Origin: an uncultured Odoribacter sp.
GTDB taxonomy: Bacteria > Bacteroidota > Bacteroidia > Bacteroidales > Marinifilaceae
Direction: 5' to 3'
Assembly: GCA_910578985.1 (NCBI GenBank)
Contig: CAJTSF010000013.1
Coordinates: 1 to 59,148, forward strand
Length of the DNA stretch: 59,148 bases
The translations under genes were made by a program, and so were the position numbers. This document shows positions 26,361-36,302 of the stretch, one piece after another. Positions within the stretch are counted from its first letter, which is position 1. Each line of letters starts with the position of its first letter. A model generated the notes under the pieces. It did not search any database and had not been told where the DNA came from. It saw only the letters and a list, made by a program, of their open reading frames with translations.

Positions 26361-26385
26361 AGTCCGAAATGTCATGTTTCGGACT
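26361..26385 (+). terminator. Rho-independent terminator after the B12-regulated lipoprotein
   Basis: AGTCCGAAA (26361-26369) pairs perfectly with TTTCGGACT (26377-26385), 7-base loop, then TTTCTTTT. Confidence 0.9.
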
Positions 26386-26457
26386 TTTCTTTTGTTCCTC
26401 ACGCATCCAGGGACGGGAAATCATCATCCGACAAGAATGCAAATTGATACTATTTCG

Positions 26458-26465
26458 TATCTTTG
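26458..26465 (+). promoter_or_regulatory. -7 promoter box TATCTTTG for menA
   Basis: Exact consensus match. It lies inside the longer open frame that begins at 26323, so the start at 26503 is chosen. Confidence 0.7.
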
Positions 26466-26502
26466 CCGTCCGAAAAAATCAATAACCAAAACAAGTAAAC
26501 GC

Positions 26503-27408
26503 ATGAATGCTTCATCGTCATTAACCCGCAAACGTACATGGAAAGACTGGCTGGCAGCCACACGCCCGTGGTCGTTTCCCGCATCCGCCATCCCTGTAAT
26601 CGTCACGTTGGCCTATCTGCACTGGCAAGGCGCGGATATCCATTGGGGCTACGGGATATGGGCATTGCTCAACATCGTGGTGTTCCACGCGGTGGGCAAC
26701 ACCTGGAATGATGTCCTGGATTACCGGTATGGCGTGGATACGCCCTACACCTACGGTTCCCAAACCATCACAAGCGGACTGTTCACGGTGAAAGAAATCC
26801 GGGGGCTTGCCTTGGGTTTGCTGGTCGTGGCGGTGGCAGGCGGACTGGGGCTGACGATATGCACGGGATGGACGCTGCTATGGATTGGCGCGGCAGGCAC
26901 GGTGTGCGCGCTGCTGTACCCTTATTTGAAATACCGGGCGCTGGGGGACGTCGCCATTGCGGTGACCTACGCCTGGCTGCCGATGTGGGGCACGGCGTTC
27001 GTGGCAACGGGAAGCATCCATCCGGAGACGTGGGTGCTGGCAGTGCCCGTGGGGATGATTACGCTCGCCATCCTGCATGCCAACAACACCCGCGACGCGG
27101 CAACGGACGCAGGAAGCCACATCACGACGCTCGCCATGAAATTAGGACACCGCCATTCGGTGAGGCTGTATCTGTTCTGGGTGATATGCCCGTTCGTGTT
27201 CCTGCCGGCATGCGTGGCGACGGGTCTCCTGCCGGCATGGAGTCTCCTGCCGATGGCAACCCTGCCGTTGGCGGTCGCCAACGCACGCATGATGCGGAAA
27301 AGCGCGGCGGGGAACACCTCCGGAATTGCCCGCCTGGACGAACGGACCGCGCAGCTTCAGCTGCTGTTCGGCGTGCTGCTGGCGCTGTCGTTCGTGGTGG
27401 CAGCATAA
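26503..27408 (+). CDS. menA: 1,4-dihydroxy-2-naphthoate polyprenyltransferase
   Basis: 301 residues from MNASSSLTRKRTWKDWL. This UbiA-superfamily membrane enzyme attaches the polyprenyl tail to DHNA in menaquinone synthesis. The first Asp-rich motif is NTWNDVLDYRYGVDT and the second is NNTRDAATDA; both bind the Mg-diphosphate. About eight membrane helices follow from hydrophobicity. ATRPWSFPASAIPV near the N-terminus is typical of MenA rather than UbiA. Normal length. It stands as a single gene after its own promoter. Confidence 0.95.
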   Translation: MNASSSLTRKRTWKDWLAATRPWSFPASAIPVIVTLAYLHWQGADIHWGYGIWALLNIVVFHAVGNTWNDVLDYRYGVDTPYTYGSQTITSGLFTVKEIRGLALGLLVVAVAGGLGLTICTGWTLLWIGAAGTVCALLYPYLKYRALGDVAIAVTYAWLPMWGTAFVATGSIHPETWVLAVPVGMITLAILHANNTRDAATDAGSHITTLAMKLGHRHSVRLYLFWVICPFVFLPACVATGLLPAWSLLPMATLPLAVANARMMRKSAAGNTSGIARLDERTAQLQLLFGVLLALSFVVAA

Positions 27409-27412
27409 ATAT

Positions 27413-27778
27413 TTATACCCCTAAAACGATGTTGGCATCGATACCCAACTTATGACAAATGACCCTACCTACTTTTAAGGTAGGCTCGCTCTTGCCTGAC
27501 AGATATTCGCTTATCCGCGACGGACTGACCCCTAATATCTTGGACAAACTGATTTGGGTAAGTCCCATTTCGTGCATACGAAGTTTGAGGATGTCTGCAA
27601 GAGAAGGAGTCCCCATGGCAAAATGCTCTTCGGAATAGTCCGCCACCATGTTCGAAAGCAATTCAAGCTCAATGCTGTTCGGGTCATCGAGCGGCGTTTC
27701 GTCATTGACTAAAGGAAGGAGTTCCTCTACCTTTTTCAATGCCCACTCATATTGTGCCTTATTCTCTATTTTTGCCAT
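27413..27778 (-). CDS. higA: HigA-type antitoxin with HTH domain
   Basis: 121 residues. N-terminal helices contain the acidic LLPLVNDETPLDDPNS; the C-terminal part is an XRE-type helix-turn-helix (ADILKLRMHEMGLTQISLSK, LGVSPSRISEYLSGKSEP). It lies 9 bp downstream of the higB toxin gene, the usual toxin-first order of hig modules. It should neutralise HigB and repress the operon promoter at 28102-28109. It ends only 4 bases from the convergent menA stop codon. Confidence 0.88.
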   Translation of the reverse strand: MAKIENKAQYEWALKKVEELLPLVNDETPLDDPNSIELELLSNMVADYSEEHFAMGTPSLADILKLRMHEMGLTQISLSKILGVSPSRISEYLSGKSEPTLKVGRVICHKLGIDANIVLGV

Positions 27779-27787
27779 GACTCTGTC

Positions 27788-28081
27788 TTATATGGTTGAA
27801 CAATCTATTTTGTCATACTCGGCATGTGTGCCGATGAAACGCACGTAAACAAATCGAATTGTAAACTTAATGACAACGACGAGGCGGAAGCTATTACCCC
27901 TTATATTGAACACATAATGCTGATTTCCTGCATTGTCAGCACTATTAAACGTCCTCTTTATATCGGCAAAACATTTCCAATCGCTCTTTTTTACGATAGT
28001 GACCCATTCCTGTAATGCCGTTTTTGATTCAGGATGTTCCTCCGAATATTCTTTTAGCCGCTGCTCGGTAAATATCCTCAT
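27788..28081 (-). CDS. higB: HigB-type mRNA interferase toxin
   Basis: 97 residues starting MRIFTEQRLKEYSEEHP. The HigB_toxin family (PF09907) pattern continues with LQEWVTIVKKSDWKCFADIK, GNQHYVFNIRGNSFRLVV and the end VRFIGTHAEYDKID. A RelE-fold ribosome-dependent endonuclease is expected. The frame extends to a GTG at 28102, but that codon touches the -7 box, so the ATG at 28081 is the start. Confidence 0.9.
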   Translation of the reverse strand: MRIFTEQRLKEYSEEHPESKTALQEWVTIVKKSDWKCFADIKRTFNSADNAGNQHYVFNIRGNSFRLVVVIKFTIRFVYVRFIGTHAEYDKIDCSTI

Positions 28082-28101
28082 TGTCGTTTCGCTTTCAGGC
28101 A

Positions 28102-28109
28102 CAAATATA
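28102..28109 (-). promoter_or_regulatory. -7 promoter box TATATTTG for higBA
   Basis: Exact consensus on the minus strand. It fixes the higB start at 28081, leaving a leader of roughly 15 bases. Confidence 0.7.
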
Positions 28110-28166
28110 TGACTAAAATTCCGAATAACAAAATATTATTCGGAAAACAGGAATTTATACAATAAA

Positions 28167-28200
28167 TCCCCGGAAGTCTTTTTTGAAAAACTTCCGGGGA
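28167..28200 (-). terminator. Terminator after the small lipoprotein gene
   Basis: TCCCCGGAAGT (28167-28177) pairs with ACTTCCGGGGA (28190-28200). On the minus strand it directly follows the 28211 gene. Confidence 0.8.
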
Positions 28201-28210
28201 CTGCGAGGAA

Positions 28211-28642
28211 TCAATTCTTGGGCACGTTGCTCAACGTGACGGCGAGGTTACCGGTGGCATAAGCCATGGTCACAATCAATTCCGCCTTGTCCGTCTTCTT
28301 GCGGTAGGAGGAACTCAACTGCCCTTCCGCCACGGGACCGCCTTCAAAACCGGCGTCTTCCAGCTTTTTGGAATAGGTCGCAAACTCCGCCTTGTCGCAT
28401 TTGTAGTCGTAAAAGGCGACGGATTCCATACCCATCGTGGTGTTATGGGTGTTCATGTCAATTTCCTTGTCATAGGAAGGAAAGTCATTCAGGAAAGGAT
28501 ACTTCTTCGACAAATCCGCCCATTTGGTGGTTTTGACTTCGGTGTCGTCCTGCCCGTCATCCCCGCCGTTGTCATCTTTGCTGCAACCGGTCAGTGCCAC
28601 CCCCACCAGGAGGGCACAAACCCACATCATCATTTTTCTCAT
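28211..28642 (-). CDS. Small exported lipoprotein, unknown role
   Basis: 143 residues. The signal MRKMMMWVCALLVGVALTGC gives a lipidated Cys20, followed by an Asp/Gly-rich surface-export-like stretch (SKDDNGGDDGQDD). The mature domain (about 40-143) has a mixed alpha/beta pattern: SVAFYDYKCDKAEFATYSKK, then LEDAGFEGGPVAEG and a final pair of strands, AELIVTMAYATG and LAVTLSNVPKN. I recognise no family. It is monocistronic, with a TACATTTA promoter-like box at 28689-28696. Confidence 0.75.
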   Translation of the reverse strand: MRKMMMWVCALLVGVALTGCSKDDNGGDDGQDDTEVKTTKWADLSKKYPFLNDFPSYDKEIDMNTHNTTMGMESVAFYDYKCDKAEFATYSKKLEDAGFEGGPVAEGQLSSSYRKKTDKAELIVTMAYATGNLAVTLSNVPKN

Positions 28643-28736
28643 GTCAATCGTGTTTTAAAGTTTAACATTGGTGTTTTTCTACAAGTTGTAAATGTATTGA
28701 AAAAATAGAAAACGGCCAAAAAGATATGAGGAATTT

Positions 28737-29312
28737 TTACTGTCGGCGGTAATATTTCTCCACCAGCGGCAGGATGGCGGGGGGCACTTCATCCGTCAGC
28801 GGCTCGCCGGCGCGGACCTTGCGGCGGATTTCGGTGGAGGAGACATCCGTTTGCGGGGCGTCGGCAACGGTCACCCTCCCCTCCGCCCAAGAGGGGATAC
28901 GGGCGCCCGGACGCGGATAGACGAGCACGGGGAACTCCGTCAGGATATCCTCCGCCTGCCGCCACTCCGGGAAACGCTCCAGGTTATCGCCCCCGATGGC
29001 AAGGGCGAACTCCCTGCCGGGATAGCGATTGCGGAGGACGCAAAGGGTGCGGTAGGTGTAAGAGGGACGGGGCATGGCAAATTCCACGTCGCACGCTTCC
29101 ATACGGGCATCCCCGGCGATTGCCCGGCGTACCATCTCCAGACGCCGTCCCTCCTCCAGCAGGCCGGCATCCGCTTTCCACGGATTTTGGGGCGAGACGA
29201 CAAACCAAACCCGCGACCCGTAGCCCTCATCCAGCATATAGCGCGCAATCTGCAAATGCCCCCGGTGAATGGGGTTGAAAGAACCGAAAAAGAGAACCGT
29301 ACGGGAGGTCAT
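28737..29312 (-). CDS. nadD: Nicotinate-nucleotide adenylyltransferase
   Basis: 191 residues. It converts nicotinate mononucleotide and ATP to deamido-NAD in NAD synthesis. The nucleotidyltransferase motif GSFNPIHRGH is at 11-20 and the second motif SSTEIRRKVRAG near 160; VSPQNPWK matches the NadD substrate loop. Length is normal. It overlaps gmk by 4 bases (29309-29312), so the two are translationally coupled. Confidence 0.95.
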   Translation of the reverse strand: MTSRTVLFFGSFNPIHRGHLQIARYMLDEGYGSRVWFVVSPQNPWKADAGLLEEGRRLEMVRRAIAGDARMEACDVEFAMPRPSYTYRTLCVLRNRYPGREFALAIGGDNLERFPEWRQAEDILTEFPVLVYPRPGARIPSWAEGRVTVADAPQTDVSSTEIRRKVRAGEPLTDEVPPAILPLVEKYYRRQ

Positions 29313-29875
29313 GACGCCAGGAACGCTTTCACTTTCCGCTCGGCTTCGGCGAGGGCGGCAGAAAGGTCGTCGTTCACGATGACCGTGTCGAAACGGGGGG
29401 CGAAACTCATCTCATACTCCGCTTTCTCCACCCGCTCGCGTATCTTTTCGGGAGCATCGGTGCCACGTCCGACCAGCCGCCGCTCCAGCTCCTCCACCGA
29501 AGGAGGCTGCACGAAAACGGACAGCGCCCGCGCGCCGAACTTCTCCTTGATATTCACCCCTCCGACCACATCCACGTCGAAGAGCACCGTGTGTCCCTTC
29601 GCCCAGATGCGCTCCACCTCGCTCAACAGCGTCCCGTAAAAACAACCGGGATACACCTCCTCGTATTCCAGGAACTCCCCCGCCGCGATGCGCTCCCTGA
29701 ACTCCTCGACGGAAAAGAAATAGTACTCTTTCCCGTGCACCTCCTTCCCGCGCGGCAGGCGGCAGGTGGCGGACACGGAAAACTCCAGTCCCAGGCCCCG
29801 TCCCAGCAGATGATTCACGATGGTGCTTTTCCCCGCACCGCTGGGCGCTGAAAAGATAATCACTTTACCTGTCAT
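29309..29875 (-). CDS. gmk: Guanylate kinase
   Basis: 188 residues. It phosphorylates GMP to GDP. The P-loop is SAPSGAGKSTI (9-19); the GMP-binding region includes SATCRLPRGKEVHGKEYYF and FLEYEEVYPGCFYGT; the lid has LERRLVGRGTDAPEKIRERV. It is the middle gene of yicC-gmk-nadD, 12 bp after yicC. Confidence 0.96.
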   Translation of the reverse strand: MTGKVIIFSAPSGAGKSTIVNHLLGRGLGLEFSVSATCRLPRGKEVHGKEYYFFSVEEFRERIAAGEFLEYEEVYPGCFYGTLLSEVERIWAKGHTVLFDVDVVGGVNIKEKFGARALSVFVQPPSVEELERRLVGRGTDAPEKIRERVEKAEYEMSFAPRFDTVIVNDDLSAALAEAERKVKAFLAS

Positions 29876-29887
29876 GGCATCCCCGTT

Positions 29888-30766
29888 TTATAACACGTTC
29901 AACGACTGCTCTTTAATCTTCTCCAGTTCATCCTTCATCCGAACCACCAGCTTCTGGATGTCGTGGTCATTGGCTTTGGAGCCCATGGTATTGATTTCAC
30001 GACCGATTTCCTGGGCGATGAATCCGATTTTGCGCCCGGGCGCCTCCTCCTGCTCGACGGTCTCCATGAAGTAATTGCAATGGTTGGCGAGGCGCACTTT
30101 CTCCTCGGTGATGTCGAGCTTTTCCAAATAGTAGATGATTTCCTGCTCCAATCGGTTCTGATCGACGCACTTCACATCCGTCCACTCGCAGATGCGCTCC
30201 TGCAACCTCTGCCGCACCACCTCCACGCGGCGCCCCTCGAACTGCGGCACCTGGGACGCCAGTTCCCGGATGAGGTCGATGCGGTGGGCGATGTCCCGGA
30301 TGAGCGCCCGCCCTTCCTGGATGCGGAACTTGTCGATTTCCGCCAGCGCCTGCGTGATGCCCGCCCGCAATGCCTGCCACTCCTCCTCGTCCAACTGCTC
30401 CGCCTGCACCTGCAACGTGTCCGGGAAACGCATGATGGTCTGCAACAGCGCATTCTTGTCCGGCTCCACGCCCAACTGCGCCGCTATCTCCGTGAGCTGC
30501 CCGAAATACTGTTCCACCACCGCCCGGTTGATGGCGACCGCCCTATCCGACTCGCTGCTGTCGAAATAAACCGCCATGTCCACCTTCCCCCGGTCCAGCC
30601 CCTCCTTCACCATGGAGCGGATTTCCATCTCCTTCTCCTTGTAGAGGGCGGGCATACGGAGATTCAGGTCCAGCTGTTTGGAATTCAAACTCTTGATTTC
30701 GATCACAATCTTCTTGTTCTTGATTTCGACAGTGGTCTTGCCGAAACCGGTCATTGACTTTACCAT
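29888..30766 (-). CDS. yicC: YicC/YloC-family endoribonuclease
   Basis: 292 residues, usual length. The family start MVKSMTGFGKTTVEIKNKK and the C-terminal MGSKANDHDIQKLVVRMKDE are both present, with the central EQLDEEEWQAL helices between. YicC proteins are implicated in RNA processing and sRNA turnover. The order yicC-gmk-nadD is common in Bacteroidota. Transcription starts from the divergent region shared with lepA. Confidence 0.93.
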   Translation of the reverse strand: MVKSMTGFGKTTVEIKNKKIVIEIKSLNSKQLDLNLRMPALYKEKEMEIRSMVKEGLDRGKVDMAVYFDSSESDRAVAINRAVVEQYFGQLTEIAAQLGVEPDKNALLQTIMRFPDTLQVQAEQLDEEEWQALRAGITQALAEIDKFRIQEGRALIRDIAHRIDLIRELASQVPQFEGRRVEVVRQRLQERICEWTDVKCVDQNRLEQEIIYYLEKLDITEEKVRLANHCNYFMETVEQEEAPGRKIGFIAQEIGREINTMGSKANDHDIQKLVVRMKDELEKIKEQSLNVL

Positions 30767-30808
30767 GCGTTATCTCTTTTTACGATTTTACATTTCCAAA
30801 AAACGTCG

Positions 30809-30841
30809 TAAAGATACTACTAATTTTTTTTCTTATCTTTA
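30809..30841. promoter_or_regulatory. Divergent promoter pair between yicC and lepA
   Basis: TATCTTTA on the minus strand (30809-30816) and TATCTTTA on the plus strand (30834-30841) lie back to back 17 bases apart. Each is one base off the TAnnTTTG consensus and serves one of the divergent genes. Confidence 0.55.
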
Positions 30842-30869
30842 CGCCCTCATTAATTCTATACGACGACAC

Positions 30870-32657
<1,788 letters not shown>

Positions 32658-32680
32658 CGCCTTCTAAGTTACACCCGGAT

Positions 32681-32834
32681 CGCACCTAAGTTGCGCCGTG
32701 GTTCCTTGCCCCTTCCGTCGGTGTTCGGTCGGGGCAGGGACGGAGCTTGCTCGCTTCCGAGCGAACGAGCACCGAATGAGGAGCGAACGAGCTGCGAAGA
32801 AAAGAGCAAGGAACCACGGCGCAACTCAGGTGCG
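32681..32834. repeat. 154-bp long inverted-repeat element
   Basis: Arms 32681-32709 and 32806-32834 (29 bases each) are reverse complements with one mismatch. The 96-base interior is itself repetitive: GAGCGAACGAGC occurs twice, around 32759 and 32781, and GCTCG/CGAGC pairs locally. It lies in the 309-bp gap between lepA and the SusC gene. It could be a MITE-like repeat, a structured RNA or a strong terminator. Confidence 0.8.
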
Positions 32835-32913
32835 ACCCAACCCCTTCCGGCAGGAAAACAACATGCGGAATCAATTTTTTATCGAAGAGCTTTCAAATGT
32901 AAAATTCTTTACA

Positions 32914-32921
32914 TATCTTTG
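32914..32921 (+). promoter_or_regulatory. -7 promoter box TATCTTTG for the second susCD pair
   Basis: Exact consensus, 46 bases before the start codon at 32967. Confidence 0.7.
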
Positions 32922-32966
32922 TCTCGACAGTAAACATTTTTTATAAATTCTAAACCTAATTAACAC

Positions 32967-35900
32967 ATGAACAAGTTCAGATTCATTGGTTTGACGGTAC
33001 TGCTGGGCATTCTCGGGGGACAGCTCCGGGCGGACGATTCCGCCGGGCGGTCGGATGCGGAGAGGCAGGGGCAGTACCTGGAACGCGTGTCGAAAGAGAT
33101 GCGTGCAGTGCATCAACGACCCGGCGAAAACCGGGAAGCAGTGACCCAAGCGCCGGAAGCGGTGACGCTTACCGGCGTGGTGACGGACGAGAAAGGCATG
33201 CCCATGCCGGGCGTGACGGTCCTGGTGAAAGGAACCACCTTCGGCACGGCGACGGGCATGGACGGCAAGTTCTCTTTCCGGGTGCCGACGGCGGGAGCGC
33301 AGCCGGTGCTGGTCTTCACTTTCATCGGCATGAAGACGAAAGAGGTGGCGGTGAAGCCGGGACAAACGACTTACAAGGTGACCATGGAGGCGGACACGAA
33401 GAACCTGGAGGAGGTCATCGTCACCGGCTACCAGACCATCTCCAAGGACCGCGCCACGGGTTCGTTCGGCATCATCACGCCGAAAACATTGGAAACGAAA
33501 CTGCAATCCAACCTGAACTCCCTGCTGGAAGGGCAGGCGACAGGCGTGGTGCTCGACAAGGACGGGAAAATCGAAATCCGCGGTGTCTCGACGTTCAACG
33601 CGGAGAGCGAGCCGTTGGTGGTGCTGGACGGCTACCCCATCGAGGGCGGGCTGGAGTCCATCAACCCCGAGAACATCGAGAACATCACCGTGCTGAAGGA
33701 CGGCGTGGCAGCCTCCATCTACGGTTCCCGGGCGGCGAACGGGGTGATTGTGGTGACCACCAAGCGCGGCGGGGAGGATTCGTTCAGCGTGTCGTACAAG
33801 GGGATTTTCGGCTCGGTGCTGAAACCGCAGTTGTCGAAGCTGAACCGCGCCTCCACGTCGGACTACATCGATGCGGAACTGGACCTCTTCCGCCAGAACC
33901 CGAACGATCCCAACACCATGAGCAAAAGCAACATGAGCCGCGTGACCTGGCTGATGATGCAGGCGCGCGAGGGAAAAATGACCGAAGGGGAGGCCATGGC
34001 TGAAATCGACCGCCTGCGGGAGGTGGACGGATTGAAGCAGGCGGAAGATGAATACTACCGCGCCGAACTGAGCCACCAACACAACATCTCCATCAACGGA
34101 GGAACGGAGAAAAACCGGTTCAATGCCGCTATCAACTACATGGGCAACCGCGGCAATATGGTGCACACCAAGGATTCCCGCCTGATTTTCGACATCAAGA
34201 ACGACTGGAGCCCCTCCAAGTATGTGTCGTTGGGCGTAATCGCCAATGTGGTCTACACGAAGGATGAGGCGCCGGTAAGGGGATGGCAGGACTTGCTGGG
34301 CTACACGAACACTTCGCTGCTCCAACCCTATGACAACATCGTGGATCCCGAGACCGGCAAGCCGACCACGGTATTCTCCACAAGCACCTATAAGATTGCC
34401 AACTACGAACAGATGTCCGGCATGAAGGACTGGACCTACAATCCCATCGAGGACCTGAACAAGGAGATGGTGACCACCGAAAACATCCAGTCGCGCATCG
34501 GGGGCACGCTGCGGGTGAACATCATCGAAGGGCTGAACATCGAGACCGGAGGCATGTGGACGCGCGGGAACGAGGTGCGGCAGACGCTGTACCAGCGCGA
34601 CGCCTACCGCATCCGCCTCCAATACAACGACGCCACCTCCAAGGCGAACAATGCCAGCCACTATTTCCCGGACGGCGCCATGATTGACGAGTCGCGGAAC
34701 ATCAACCAGAGTTGGACCATCCGCACGCAGGTGAACTTCAACCGCGCTTTCGCCGCCGACAAACACCGGGTGACCTTCCTGGCAGGCAACGAGGTGAGAA
34801 GAAACACCTACAACAACAACACCATGGCCACCCGCCTGGGCTACAACGAAACGGCGGGTTCGTTCGTGCCGGTCAATATCAAAGACTGGAACGCCGGGCT
34901 CTATGATGCGGACATGTTCATGGGGAAAAGCACCGTCTATTCGCTGAAGACGGGTGAATACCAAATGCGCGACGTTCGTTTCGTCTCCTGGTACGGGAAC
35001 GGCTCCTATGAATATGACGACCGCTATCTCGTCAGCGGGAGCGTGCGCTTGGACCTGACCAACTTCTTCGGCACCGACCCGAAGTACCGCTACAAGCCGT
35101 TGTGGTCGGTGGGCGCCACCTGGAAGCTGTCGAACGAGAAGTTTTTCAACGTCGCCGGGATAGACCGGTTGAACGTGCGCGCATCCTACGGCATCAACGG
35201 GAACATCTCGCTGAGCGAAGGTCCGTTCCTCATCCTGTCGGCAGGTTCTTACTCGTCCATGACGGGAGGCGTCTCCTACGGCGTTGCCTCTCCTCCCAAC
35301 GACCAGTTGCGCTGGGAAAAGACGAAGACGATGAACGTCGGGTTCGACGCCGCCCTTTTGGACAGCCGCCTGAACGTGACCTTAGACTACTACAAGAAGA
35401 ACAGTTCCGACCTGCTGGCGCGGGACGCCATCGACCCGACCACCGGCTTCTCCGCCCTGACCAAGAACGCCGGGGAGATGGTGAACAACGGTGTCGAATT
35501 CTCCATCGGCGCGGACGTCATCCGGAAGAAAGAGTTCACGTGGAATGCCCTGTTCAATTTCAGTTTCAACAAGAACGAAGTGAAGGAGTACAATGTGACC
35601 CGGGCATACACTTCCAGTTGGATGGGTGCGCCGCTTATGGCGGCAGGGTATCCCGCCCACTCCATGTTCGGGCTCCGGTATGCCGGGCTGAATGAGAACG
35701 GTGAAGCCATGGGATACAACGCGAAAGGAGACAAAGACCTGATAAACAACCTGACAACGGACGACATCATCTGGCTGGGAACGGTGCGTCCGAAATACGA
35801 TTTGTCGTTCACCAACACGTTCAAGTACAAGGACATCCAGCTCTCTTTCATGCTGATTGCCAAATTGGGGCACAAATACCGCAAGGACGGTTTCTACGGC

Positions 35901-36290
35901 AGCAACTACCAGAACCGCCACGTGTCCGAACGCTGGCAGAAGCCGGGGGATGAGGCGACCAAGATGTACCCGAAACTGCTGTCGTGGAACACGGATATGT
36001 GGTCTTTCCCGTACACCGACTTCCTCACAGGCAATGCCAACTACATGAAACTGCGGGACGTGACCCTGTCGTACACGCTGCCCACGCGGTGGATGTCACC
36101 CATCGGGCTGACGAATGCCCGTGTCTACTTCCAGGCGAGGAACCTCCTGACCGTAACGGCAAAAGGCGTGGACATCGACCCGGAAGTCTCCGAGGTGCAC
36201 TCCGGCGGATATAATGAGTTCACGGAACAGGGATTTACCTCGCTGCCTTTGCGTCCTGAGTTCTATGTCGGTTTATCATTCTCATTCTAA
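32967..36290 (+). CDS. SusC/RagA-like TonB-dependent receptor (no STN domain)
   Basis: 1107 residues. After the signal peptide (to about Ala23) comes an unusual charged linker of about 40 residues (SDAERQGQYLERVSKEM onward), then the carboxypeptidase-regulatory-like domain (LTGVVTDEKGMPMPGVTVLV, about 66-150), plug (VIVTGYQTISKDRATGSF, LKDGVAASIYGSRAANGV) and barrel ending PEFYVGLSFSF. Without an STN domain or adjacent sigma/anti-sigma genes it cannot signal by the FecR route. It imports an unknown nutrient together with the SusD encoded 12 bp downstream. Confidence 0.95.
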   Translation: MNKFRFIGLTVLLGILGGQLRADDSAGRSDAERQGQYLERVSKEMRAVHQRPGENREAVTQAPEAVTLTGVVTDEKGMPMPGVTVLVKGTTFGTATGMDGKFSFRVPTAGAQPVLVFTFIGMKTKEVAVKPGQTTYKVTMEADTKNLEEVIVTGYQTISKDRATGSFGIITPKTLETKLQSNLNSLLEGQATGVVLDKDGKIEIRGVSTFNAESEPLVVLDGYPIEGGLESINPENIENITVLKDGVAASIYGSRAANGVIVVTTKRGGEDSFSVSYKGIFGSVLKPQLSKLNRASTSDYIDAELDLFRQNPNDPNTMSKSNMSRVTWLMMQAREGKMTEGEAMAEIDRLREVDGLKQAEDEYYRAELSHQHNISINGGTEKNRFNAAINYMGNRGNMVHTKDSRLIFDIKNDWSPSKYVSLGVIANVVYTKDEAPVRGWQDLLGYTNTSLLQPYDNIVDPETGKPTTVFSTSTYKIANYEQMSGMKDWTYNPIEDLNKEMVTTENIQSRIGGTLRVNIIEGLNIETGGMWTRGNEVRQTLYQRDAYRIRLQYNDATSKANNASHYFPDGAMIDESRNINQSWTIRTQVNFNRAFAADKHRVTFLAGNEVRRNTYNNNTMATRLGYNETAGSFVPVNIKDWNAGLYDADMFMGKSTVYSLKTGEYQMRDVRFVSWYGNGSYEYDDRYLVSGSVRLDLTNFFGTDPKYRYKPLWSVGATWKLSNEKFFNVAGIDRLNVRASYGINGNISLSEGPFLILSAGSYSSMTGGVSYGVASPPNDQLRWEKTKTMNVGFDAALLDSRLNVTLDYYKKNSSDLLARDAIDPTTGFSALTKNAGEMVNNGVEFSIGADVIRKKEFTWNALFNFSFNKNEVKEYNVTRAYTSSWMGAPLMAAGYPAHSMFGLRYAGLNENGEAMGYNAKGDKDLINNLTTDDIIWLGTVRPKYDLSFTNTFKYKDIQLSFMLIAKLGHKYRKDGFYGSNYQNRHVSERWQKPGDEATKMYPKLLSWNTDMWSFPYTDFLTGNANYMKLRDVTLSYTLPTRWMSPIGLTNARVYFQARNLLTVTAKGVDIDPEVSEVHSGGYNEFTEQGFTSLPLRPEFYVGLSFSF

Positions 36291-36302
36291 AAAACATCGT
36301 TT

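Noticed and set aside
32691..32946. Two overlapping 80-codon frames inside the 154-bp inverted repeat
   Set aside because: They arise from the repeat's GAGCGAACGAG units. Protein-like hits to such frames would reflect the repeat family, not a gene.
32871..34964. 697-codon minus-strand frame opposite the second susC
   Set aside because: Antisense shadow rich in His/Arg/Val; the SusC on the other strand is complete and unambiguous.
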